From NCBI GenBank assembly GCA_022703295.1, contig JAKLDX010000045.1:1-7485 (forward strand): 7,485 nucleotides of DNA, in the 5' to 3' direction. Shown here piece by piece: positions 1 to 6,084 of the stretch. The stretch is from Candidatus Omnitrophota bacterium. Lineage in GTDB: Bacteria; Omnitrophota; Gorgyraeia; 2-01-FULL-45-10. The notes beneath the pieces were generated by a model. The model was given only the letters and a program-made list of their open reading frames with translations. It did not search any database and was not told the DNA's origin. The stretch's first letter is position 1. Each line of letters starts with the position of its first letter. The translations under genes and the position numbers were made by a program.

Positions 1-77
1 AAGAACGGACCAAACGTCACTACATCGCTTAACAGGCTGTCGAGACTGTACATAAATGACGGAAAGTTCCAGGAGGC
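1..77 (+). repeat. 77-bp exact direct repeat, copy 1 (copy 2 at 757-833)
   Basis: Bases 1-77 are identical to 757-833, an offset of 756 bp or exactly six 126-bp TPR units. Identity stops abruptly: base 78 is G and base 834 is C, and what follows diverges strongly in sequence while keeping the TPR pattern. Leftward extent cannot be seen because the window begins here. Both copies encode the same first 25 residues of a TPR unit (KNGPNVTTSLNRL onward). It is either a recent intragenic duplication or conversion, or a repeat at which an assembly broke. Confidence 0.93.
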
Positions 78-1503
78 GCAGGATATCCTTACCGATTTTC
101 TCGCCCTCCGCCAGAAGACCCTTCCCGGCGATGATCCCGAAATAGCCGTAATTCTTAACAGCCTCTCAGACGTCTATCGCGCCCAGGGAAAATACCAGGA
201 TGCGGAAGCGCTCTTAAAGAGAGTGCTCGAGATAAACGAAAAGGCCCTTCCGGCCGATCACAAGAACCTGGCCACCTATCTTAATAACCTGGCCGCCGCA
301 TATTCCCATCAGGGCAAATTTCAGGACGCGGAAAAACTGCTTAAACGCGCCCTCGCCATAGACGAAAAGGCGTTCGGAACCGACAGCCGGGAGATAATAA
401 CAGACCTTAACAATCTGGCTATAGTGTACACCGCCCAGCGTAAATACGCAGAAGCCGAAAGCCTCTACAAAAGGGCGCTTGATATAAGCGAGAAGGTCCT
501 CGGCCCGGAGAACCCGGAAGTCGCGAAGATCCTTGATAGCCTGGCATCCGTATATTCATACCAGAATAAATTCCCCGAAGCGGAAAAGATGCTTAGGAGG
601 TCTCTCGACATAAATGCGAAAGTTCTGGGACCGGAAAACCCCGCAGTTGTCGTATCTCTGAATAACCTCGCGCTTGTATATGAAATGCAGGGTAAGTTAA
701 AAGAAGCAGAAGGCCTCTATAAGAATGCCATGGATATAGGCCAGAGGGACCTGTCCAAGAACGGACCAAACGTCACTACATCGCTTAACAGGCTGTCGAG
801 ACTGTACATAAATGACGGAAAGTTCCAGGAGGCCGAAGGCATGCTGCAGTGGGCGCTTGCGATCGACGAAAAAGCATTCGGCAAATATCACATCGCCATG
901 ATCAGGGACCTGAAGAACATCATCGCCCTTTACGAAGCGCAAAACAAGTATTCGAACGTCGAACTTTATTATATGAGGCTTCTGGACACGGAGCAAAAAC
1001 TGCTTGGTATGGAGGACCCGGAAGTAGCCGAGACTCTCAGCGGCCTTGCCGGCGTTTATATGTCGCAGAATAAGTATCTTGAGGCCGAGGAGATATTGAA
1101 ACGCGCGCTTGCTATAAATGCCGCTACGCTCCCGCCGGGGCACAGGAACATAGCGACCTGCATCAATAATCTCGCGGCGGTATATTCCAATGAAGGCAGA
1201 TATCCCGAGGCGGAGCAGCTTATGAAGCAGGCCCTTGAAATGGATGAAAAAGGGCTTGGCGCCAACAGCCCGGAAATAATAACGGACATGAATAACCTGG
1301 CAACGGTATATTCCTACCAGTCAAAATATGATGAGGCCGAAAAATTATATAAACGCGCCCTCGAGGTAAGCGAAAGGGTATTCGGAGCGGAGAGTTCCAA
1401 CCTTGAAAGCGTACTAAGTAACATGTCGGCATTATACGAAAAGATGGGCAAGCCGGAAGAAGCGAAAAAGTGCGAAGAGCGCATAAGCAAGTTAAAACAG
1501 TAA
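1..1503 (+). CDS. TPR (kinesin-light-chain-like) repeat protein, 3' part, start outside the window
   Basis: The reading frame is open from base 1 to the TAA at 1501-1503, giving 500 visible residues. A GTG at 223 could be taken as a start, but two good repeat units lie in frame before it, so the gene almost certainly begins upstream of the window. The protein is twelve back-to-back 42-residue units (unit n starts at base 1+126(n-1)), each with the pattern LNNLA-x-VY-x-Q-x-K-x-x-EAE-x-L-x-KRAL-x-I-x-EK-x-LG. This is the long 42-residue TPR form (TPR_10/TPR_12, kinesin light chain type). The last unit ends in a charged tail, KKCEERISKLKQ. Such arrays form a superhelical protein-binding scaffold; no enzymatic domain, signal peptide or membrane segment is visible in this part, and the partner and cellular location cannot be deduced. 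The gene is followed by a separate promoter and is probably not in the efflux operon. TPR identity is secure; function is unknown. Confidence 0.93.
   Translation, partial: KNGPNVTTSLNRLSRLYINDGKFQEAQDILTDFLALRQKTLPGDDPEIAVILNSLSDVYRAQGKYQDAEALLKRVLEINEKALPADHKNLATYLNNLAAAYSHQGKFQDAEKLLKRALAIDEKAFGTDSREIITDLNNLAIVYTAQRKYAEAESLYKRALDISEKVLGPENPEVAKILDSLASVYSYQNKFPEAEKMLRRSLDINAKVLGPENPAVVVSLNNLALVYEMQGKLKEAEGLYKNAMDIGQRDLSKNGPNVTTSLNRLSRLYINDGKFQEAEGMLQWALAIDEKAFGKYHIAMIRDLKNIIALYEAQNKYSNVELYYMRLLDTEQKLLGMEDPEVAETLSGLAGVYMSQNKYLEAEEILKRALAINAATLPPGHRNIATCINNLAAVYSNEGRYPEAEQLMKQALEMDEKGLGANSPEIITDMNNLATVYSYQSKYDEAEKLYKRALEVSERVFGAESSNLESVLSNMSALYEKMGKPEEAKKCEERISKLKQ
757..833 (+). repeat. 77-bp exact direct repeat, copy 2
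   Basis: This is the internal copy of the sequence found at 1-77. It lies at the start of the seventh visible TPR unit. The other units of the array are much more diverged from one another at the DNA level, so a perfect 77-bp match stands out against an otherwise old repeat array. Confidence 0.93.
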
Positions 1504-1526
1504 AAATTTGAAAATCTTGCCAGCCA

Positions 1527-1555
1527 TTGACTTTTGGAAGTTCATTAGGTATACT
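1527..1555 (+). promoter_or_regulatory. Predicted sigma70-type promoter for the ROK/efflux operon
   Basis: TTGACT at 1527-1532 and TATACT at 1550-1555 are separated by 17 bp; each box differs from the consensus (TTGACA, TATAAT) at one position. There is no TG extended -10. Transcription would be expected to begin around 1561-1563, giving a leader of about 44 nt before the ATG at 1606. It sits in the only intergenic space between the TPR gene and the ROK gene and is the only such match I noticed in an intergenic position, which supports it as the promoter of the downstream gene run. Confidence 0.72.
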
Positions 1556-1564
1556 TTGTAAAAA

Positions 1565-1602
1565 GTTAGTTTCTAACAATTTTTTTTAAACCTAAAGTTA
1601 GG
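1565..1602 (+). promoter_or_regulatory. Paired TTAG/CTAA palindromes, candidate ROK autoregulatory operator
   Basis: Two small palindromes lie between the predicted transcription start and the ATG: GTTAG-TTT-CTAAC at 1565-1577 and CCTAA-AG-TTAGG at 1591-1602, separated by an AT-rich stretch with eight T (1580-1587). The heptamer AAGTTAG occurs directly at 1563-1569 and 1595-1601, 32 bp apart, about three helical turns. ROK repressors of the XylR/NagC/Mlc group bind AT-rich inverted repeats, and the Gram-positive XylR site also contains TTAGTTT. Binding by the adjacent ROK protein is an inference. Alternatively, the first palindrome plus the T-run could act as a weak terminator for the TPR transcript, but its stem is only 5 bp. 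Confidence 0.5.
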
Positions 1603-1605
1603 AAA

Positions 1606-2724
1606 ATGAAAACAAAGAGAGAATTCTTATTTAATCCCCGCCCGCTGTCCGAAAAATCAAAAAAGAATCTGGAAATATTTGAAGTCATGAGAAAAAAAGG
1701 CATTATCTCAAGGCTTGATATTTCCAAAATAACCGGCATCAACACAGTCTCCGTATCGAATTACATGAAAAATTATATAAGTCAGAACCTTGTCCTGGAA
1801 AGAGGTTTTGACGTTTCTACGGGTGGAAGAAAGCCGGAGCTGGTGGAGCTTAATTTAAAAGGTAATTATGCCATAGGTGTAGACGTGAATGACTCAGGCA
1901 TGAGGATAGCGCTGACAGATCTGGCAATAAATGCTATAGAGAAAAACTCCGTGGGCATATCCGGTAAAGCGGATACTCCCGGCATAATCGCCGCGGTAGA
2001 AGACGTCATAAAAAGATCCCGCGTTGAACCTGACAAGATAAAGGCCGTCGGCATAGGAATATCAAACCCGGATGCTGTTTCCGTCGAGGATATCAGAAAG
2101 AAATCCGGCATAGAGGTTTTTACATCCGCAAGGGAGATTTGCGCTGCGTCCGCGGAAAACAGGCTCAATCCCGCCTCGCAGGGCGACGATCTGCTTTATA
2201 TGCATTCAGATCTTGGATACGGAGTTATAATAAAGAATGAGACCTATATCGATTCCGAAAGTGAATACGGAAAATCCGATTCGCCGGAATATACGGAGTA
2301 CCTGTCAGGCTGGGGCCGGGCCCTCGGCATGGTCGAATCCGCGAAGGGGGAAATAGAAAAAGGCGTCGGCACAAGAATAGTGGACCTCGTGAAAGGCAAC
2401 ATCGCGAATATTACGCAAAAAACAGTTATAGCCGCGGCAAAAGATAAAGACGAAATAGCTACTGATATAGTGGAGCATGTCGGTATGAATCTCGGCCTCA
2501 AGACCGCTTATCTTATAAATTTATTCGGCCCTAAAGTAGTCGTGATAGGCGGAGGGGTGGAAGAGGCGGGTGAGCTTATTCTCGCGCCGGTGAAGAGGGT
2601 CGTTAGGAAGCTCTCACTGAACAAGTACTCGAATGTCGTAATAGCGCTAGGCGCTATCGGGGAAGACGCTGTAAGTCTGGGGGCGGCTTCTCTTGCCATA
2701 AGGGAGATTTTACTGAAAGCCTGA
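1606..2724 (+). CDS. ROK-family transcriptional regulator, degenerate sugar-kinase domain
   Basis: This 372-residue protein has the ROK repressor layout. Residues about 22-66 form a winged helix-turn-helix (ISRLDISKITGINTVSVSNY), followed by the family's wing signature GGRKPELVELN at 73-83. A ROK/actin-like ATPase fold follows: a phosphate-1-like strand IGVDVNDSG (90-98), VGIGISNPDA where family members have GIGxPGPVD, and the adenosine-site strand VVVIGGGVEEAGEL (from 311). The sugar-kinase hallmarks are lost. SEYGK (219-223) stands where GE[FI]GH is expected, the Cys-rich zinc motif CxCGxxGCxE is absent, and the region between the first two subdomains is shortened by roughly 20 residues. 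It is therefore probably a DNA-binding sensor without kinase activity; the ligand is unknown. The start at ATG 1606 has a short-spaced, weak Shine-Dalgarno (TTAGGA) overlapping the second palindrome. The stop lies 22 bp before the zinc-ribbon gene, so it most likely heads, and may control, the efflux operon. Confidence 0.87.
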   Translation: MKTKREFLFNPRPLSEKSKKNLEIFEVMRKKGIISRLDISKITGINTVSVSNYMKNYISQNLVLERGFDVSTGGRKPELVELNLKGNYAIGVDVNDSGMRIALTDLAINAIEKNSVGISGKADTPGIIAAVEDVIKRSRVEPDKIKAVGIGISNPDAVSVEDIRKKSGIEVFTSAREICAASAENRLNPASQGDDLLYMHSDLGYGVIIKNETYIDSESEYGKSDSPEYTEYLSGWGRALGMVESAKGEIEKGVGTRIVDLVKGNIANITQKTVIAAAKDKDEIATDIVEHVGMNLGLKTAYLINLFGPKVVVIGGGVEEAGELILAPVKRVVRKLSLNKYSNVVIALGAIGEDAVSLGAASLAIREILLKA

Positions 2725-2746
2725 AAATAAAAAAGCGAGGTATCGT

Positions 2747-3109
2747 ATGACCGAAGAAAGGACATGCAAGGTTTGCGGCAAGGCTTTTCTACCGAACAAG
2801 TACAGGCCCAATCAGGAAATTTGCTCCTCACTGGAATGCCAATATCAGCGGCAGCTCGACAACATGAAAACCTGGCGGGGGAGGAATCCGAACTATTTCA
2901 AGTATAAGGAGAACCAGGATTCCTCCTGGAAGGAAACCTGCAGGCAGAGGTCGCTCGACTGGCGTAAGGAGCATCAGGAATATCTGAAGCTCTACCGGGA
3001 GGAACATCGAGGCAGGCACAGGGATTATATGCGTAAATATATGAGGGATTATCGGAAGAAAAGATCGATGCTTCAGGCCGGCGCAGGCGAAAAATCTACA
3101 GGGGTTTAA
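2747..3109 (+). CDS. Small zinc-ribbon protein with basic, aromatic-rich tail; function unknown
   Basis: The product has 120 residues and starts at ATG 2747, 6 nt after GAGG (2737-2740). Residues 7-31 form a compact four-cysteine ribbon: C7-x2-C10, then C26-x4-C31 with QEIC and ECQYQR around the second pair, as in treble-clef or zinc-ribbon knuckles. The rest is highly charged and rich in Arg, Lys, Tyr and Trp, with spaced motifs WRGRNPNYF (43-51), DWRKEHQEYLKLYREEH (71-87) and DYMRKYMRDYRKKR (93-106), probably helical. From memory it resembles a family of small uncharacterised bacterial proteins with a CxxC...C..ECQ head and a WRxxNPxYF motif; I cannot name a verified function. The basic tail and ribbon would suit nucleic-acid binding. 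It sits 22 bp after the ROK gene and 11 bp before the TolC-like gene, so it is likely co-transcribed with both. No signal peptide or membrane segment is present. Confidence 0.85.
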   Translation: MTEERTCKVCGKAFLPNKYRPNQEICSSLECQYQRQLDNMKTWRGRNPNYFKYKENQDSSWKETCRQRSLDWRKEHQEYLKLYREEHRGRHRDYMRKYMRDYRKKRSMLQAGAGEKSTGV

Positions 3110-3120
3110 GGTCGTATACT

Positions 3121-4845
3121 ATGATGATATTTCGTTCAAATATTAAGGTTATAATATTTACTATATTCGGAGTATTGCTCTGCTCTTCGGCATTTGCCCA
3201 GAGCGCGGCGCAGGAGAACGGCCGTCTTGAAAAGGAAGAGCTGAATCTGAATATGAATACCCCACAAGGCCCGGGGCCCGGCGAGAAACAGAAGATCAGT
3301 ATTCCCAATGATGCCATGACCGTCAAAGCGCCGAGTGCCGAAAAGGCAAAAGACGAAGCTGTCCTAAAGACGGATACGAAATTTTCCCTTAATATAAAAA
3401 CCAAAAAATTCCAGAAAGAAAGCATTAAGACAAAAAAAGTTTTTAAACCGGAAGTCGGAATCGTCGAAATGGCCGTCCTGCCGTCCGGCCCGGCCGGCGT
3501 CCTGGACGTAAATGACTGCATCGATATAGCTGTTAAAAATCACCTCCCGCTGCAGATCGCCGAAAAGAGCATGGCCCTTGCCAGAATGCGTGTATGGGAA
3601 GCCAGGAGGAATATGCTTCCAACGTTCACGTGGGGGTATGATGCATACTCAGGCATGTATAATGAAAGGGCTTATATCGGGAAGAGGGGTTACGGCGAAT
3701 TGAATCAACCGCTTTTTCGCGGAGGAGAGCTCTATTATACATCCAAGCAGGCAGAGAAGAACGCGGAGGTAGCTAAAAACGATTACAATAGGATAAAGAA
3801 CGAACTTGTCCTTCAGGTTAAGAAAGCCTACTATGGCCTTGCGAAAGCAAAAGAAAACGTGAAAATACAGGACGAGCTTTCGCAGGAAGTTAGCAGGATA
3901 TACTCGGTGGTAACAAAGCAGTTTGAGGCCGGCGTCTCCCCCAGGTTAGAGTATCTCAATGTGACCTCTCAGGCCAGCCAGGTCAAGTCACAGTTCACTG
4001 CGGCGTCCGGAGATGTTGACATAGCCGACCTCTTGTTAAAAAATGCTATATGCCTGGATACAAAAGACAAACTGAAAATAAAGTCAGACCTGAAATTCAA
4101 AAAAGTGGATGCAGAATATGATAAGGTCCTGTCGGCGGCACTTGTCAGCAGGCCGGAAATAAAGATAAAGACACTCATGATAGAATCGCAGAATTTCGGC
4201 CTGAAAGCAGCCAAGGGAAAGCAGTGGCCTAAGGTGGATTTCAAAGGCATGTGGGGGTTATTGCTGGAACAATATACGGATACGCTTGCGCTTGAGCAAG
4301 ACGGCCTTGACCAGCCAGATACAATGTCTCCACAATGGTATGCCGGCATAGTTACCACGGTGCCTATCTGGGGCTCGACGGCAGAATATTCATTTTCGCA
4401 GGAGAGCTGGCAGCCCGTTATAAGTACGTATCATGGTACGGAGGCCAAGACCCACTCGCTTAAATTTAAGGTACTGGATAAACTTGATGCCTTTTCCGAA
4501 AGGCAATCAGCCGACATAGAGTTTTTTAAGGCGAGGCAGGAACTTATTAAGGCGAGGCAGGACATCTCGCTTGAAGCTCGAGAGAGCTGTTTTAATTATG
4601 AAAAAGCGCTGATACAGCTCCAGACCCAGGAAGCCAGGCTTAAATACCAGCAGACGGACCTTGACATACTGAAGATGAAAAGGGGCATGGATGAAGCGCA
4701 GGATTCGAATGTCATAGAAAGCATGATAAAACTTGCGCAGGAAAAATTCGGATATTTCCAGGCGCTTGCCGATTGCCATACGTCTCTGGCCGCGATAAAT
4801 AAAGCGGTGGGAGTCGAAGACTACTTTAAAGACGAAACGGAATAA
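3121..4845 (+). CDS. TolC-like outer-membrane efflux protein (OEP family)
   Basis: This 574-residue protein is the predicted outer-membrane channel of the tripartite pump encoded here. An N-terminal signal peptide is clear: a basic n-region ending at K9, a hydrophobic stretch VIIFTIFGVLL, and a likely signal peptidase I site SSAFA|QS after residue 26. Residues 27-126 are a polar, Lys/Pro-rich extension not typical of TolC. The OEP domain starts at about 127 (VLDVNDCIDIAVKNHLPLQIAEKS) and contains the first repeat with ELNQPLFRGGELYYTSKQAEKN and long coiled-coil helices (QVKKAYYGLAKAKENVKIQ). The second repeat has AGIVTTVPIWGSTAEYSF at about 408-425, unusually followed by some 40 extra residues before the helix resumes, and ends near NKAVGVEDYF. 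The start is one of two adjacent ATGs (3121, 3124); TAAGG overlapping the previous stop gives a 9-nt spacing to the first. The adaptor gene follows after 21 bp. Substrate is unknown. Confidence 0.92.
   Translation: MMIFRSNIKVIIFTIFGVLLCSSAFAQSAAQENGRLEKEELNLNMNTPQGPGPGEKQKISIPNDAMTVKAPSAEKAKDEAVLKTDTKFSLNIKTKKFQKESIKTKKVFKPEVGIVEMAVLPSGPAGVLDVNDCIDIAVKNHLPLQIAEKSMALARMRVWEARRNMLPTFTWGYDAYSGMYNERAYIGKRGYGELNQPLFRGGELYYTSKQAEKNAEVAKNDYNRIKNELVLQVKKAYYGLAKAKENVKIQDELSQEVSRIYSVVTKQFEAGVSPRLEYLNVTSQASQVKSQFTAASGDVDIADLLLKNAICLDTKDKLKIKSDLKFKKVDAEYDKVLSAALVSRPEIKIKTLMIESQNFGLKAAKGKQWPKVDFKGMWGLLLEQYTDTLALEQDGLDQPDTMSPQWYAGIVTTVPIWGSTAEYSFSQESWQPVISTYHGTEAKTHSLKFKVLDKLDAFSERQSADIEFFKARQELIKARQDISLEARESCFNYEKALIQLQTQEARLKYQQTDLDILKMKRGMDEAQDSNVIESMIKLAQEKFGYFQALADCHTSLAAINKAVGVEDYFKDETE
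4526..4562 (+). repeat. 16-bp direct repeat with 21-bp period inside the TolC-like gene
   Basis: TTAAGGCGAGGCAGGA occurs at 4526-4541 and again at 4547-4562, a period of 21 bp or seven codons. It encodes the tandem heptads KARQELI-KARQDIS in a predicted coiled-coil helix of the second OEP repeat, so the duplication adds or preserves exactly one heptad. The exact identity at DNA level suggests a fairly recent small duplication. Confidence 0.85.
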
Positions 4846-4866
4846 TAAAAAGAACGGGAGAATTAC

Positions 4867-6081
4867 ATGGGCATAAACATGAAGTCCAAGAAAAAGCTTA
4901 TCATTATTCTGCTTGTAGGCGTTGTTGGCCTGATACTGATCTCGCGCACCGTCGGAAACATACAGAATGTATTATTCAAGAAAAAGGCCAAGCCTGCCGA
5001 AAAGGCGGCTTTGACGTTCGAGGAGGAAGGCCTTCCGGTAAAGGCGTTCAAGGTGAAGAAGGTAGATTTCAAGGATACTCTTCCGTGCATAGGCAGCGCC
5101 AGGGGATTCAAAGAAGTGGACCTTAAATTCCAGGTCGCCGGTATTATAGAGAGTTTTAACTTTGAAGAAGGCGAAAAGGTCCAGGAGGGAGATATCATAT
5201 CCAGCCTTGTCCAGAAAGAAGCCCTCATCAAGCTGAAATACGCGGAAGTGGAACTTACGAAGAACCAGAAATTGTTCGAACTGGGCTCCATAACCCCGCT
5301 CAAGATGGAGCAATCGAAACTCGAATACGAATCGGCCAAGAATGAACTCGATAAAACGAATATTTACGCGATGTCGAACGGCATGCTGGGGTCCAGGATA
5401 ATGGACGTTGGAAGCTATGTTACTCCTAATGATAAGGTCGGCGTCTTTGTCGACATAGACAAGATGTACGCGGAGTTCAATATAATAGAGAAAGACGTAC
5501 CCAAGGTGGCGCTGGGCCAGAAAGTGGAGGTATTTGCCGACGCTTACCCGAACAAGTCTTTCAGCGGCGTAGTGGACAGGATAGCTCCGATAATAGAAGG
5601 CAGGTCCAAAACCGAGACTATAAAGGTCGAGCTTGATAACAAGGACGGGCTGCTTAAGCCGGGTATGTTTTTGAGGGCGTTAATAGCCACTTATGAAAAA
5701 AAGGACGACATCGTCATACCGGCTTCGTCCCTGAAGAAGAAAGAGAACGATTACTTTGTTTACGTTATTCATAAAGAAGAACCGAAACAGGAAGCGCCTG
5801 TAGACAAAAACAAGACAAAGGAAAAACCGAAAAAAGGTATCTGGCCGTTCGGGAAGAAGAAAGAGGCCAAAAAAGAAGAAGTTAAGCCCGAGGCGAAGGA
5901 AAAACAGCCGGAATTCGGCATAATCGAAGTGAGAAAATTGAAACTTGGGTATATGACGCAGGACCAGATAGAGGTTGAGGACGGCCTTAAGGAAGACGAT
6001 CTTATAGTCACGGAGATACAGGAAGAGCTTAAAGACAAAGCTAGGGTCGAAATAGCCGAAGTTCAGGAAGGATTAGTTTAA
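4867..6081 (+). CDS. RND efflux periplasmic adaptor subunit (HlyD/AcrA type)
   Basis: This 404-residue membrane-fusion protein would link the RND permease to the TolC-like channel. Residues 11-27 (LIIILLVGVVGLILISR, after KSKKK) are one uncleaved-looking membrane anchor; no lipobox is seen. The first lipoyl half carries FQVAGIIESFNFEEGEKVQEGDIISSL (about residues 90-114). A short helical hairpin follows at about 118-160, then the second lipoyl half with NGMLGSRIMDVGSYVTPND. The beta-barrel (KMYAEFNIIEKDVPKVALGQKVEVF, later GLLKPGMFLRALI) and a membrane-proximal domain complete the family order. A Lys/Glu/Pro-rich segment at about 302-350, including GIWPFGKKK, interrupts the membrane-proximal domain between YFVYVI and FGIIEVRKLKLG. 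ATG 4867 is favoured by GGGAG at 4856-4860 with 6-nt spacing; ATG 4879 is a weaker alternative. The gene lies 21 bp after the TolC-like gene and 72 bp before the permease. Confidence 0.93.
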   Translation: MGINMKSKKKLIIILLVGVVGLILISRTVGNIQNVLFKKKAKPAEKAALTFEEEGLPVKAFKVKKVDFKDTLPCIGSARGFKEVDLKFQVAGIIESFNFEEGEKVQEGDIISSLVQKEALIKLKYAEVELTKNQKLFELGSITPLKMEQSKLEYESAKNELDKTNIYAMSNGMLGSRIMDVGSYVTPNDKVGVFVDIDKMYAEFNIIEKDVPKVALGQKVEVFADAYPNKSFSGVVDRIAPIIEGRSKTETIKVELDNKDGLLKPGMFLRALIATYEKKDDIVIPASSLKKKENDYFVYVIHKEEPKQEAPVDKNKTKEKPKKGIWPFGKKKEAKKEEVKPEAKEKQPEFGIIEVRKLKLGYMTQDQIEVEDGLKEDDLIVTEIQEELKDKARVEIAEVQEGLV

Positions 6082-6084
6082 TAC

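Noticed and set aside
223..225. GTG as the start of the TPR gene
   Set aside because: Two complete in-frame TPR units precede it from base 1 with no stop, and there is no good Shine-Dalgarno, so the gene must start further upstream.
1..833. CRISPR array or insertion-sequence repeats
   Set aside because: The repeats are in-frame coding TPR units of 126 bp; there are no spacers, inverted terminal repeats or transposase.
849..1073. Plus-strand frame of 74 codons inside the TPR gene
   Set aside because: It is an alternative frame within an uninterrupted TPR array, with no ribosome-binding site or motif.
1220..1579. Antisense open frame of 119 codons over the end of the TPR gene and the promoter
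   Set aside because: It runs opposite a clear TPR coding frame, has no recognisable domain and its composition is that of a reverse-strand shadow.
1565..1590. Rho-independent terminator for the TPR gene (GTTAG/CTAAC stem plus T-run)
   Set aside because: The stem is only 5 bp with two G-C pairs and lies downstream of the predicted promoter start; an operator fits better, though weak termination is not excluded.
3169..3186. Lipoprotein lipobox at Cys21 of the TolC-like protein
   Set aside because: The context GVLLC lacks the small residue expected before the Cys, while SSAFA|Q is a good signal peptidase I site just after it.
3096..3521. Antisense open frame of 141 codons over the start of the TolC-like gene
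   Set aside because: It mirrors the signal peptide and low-complexity extension of the real gene; there is no family resemblance.
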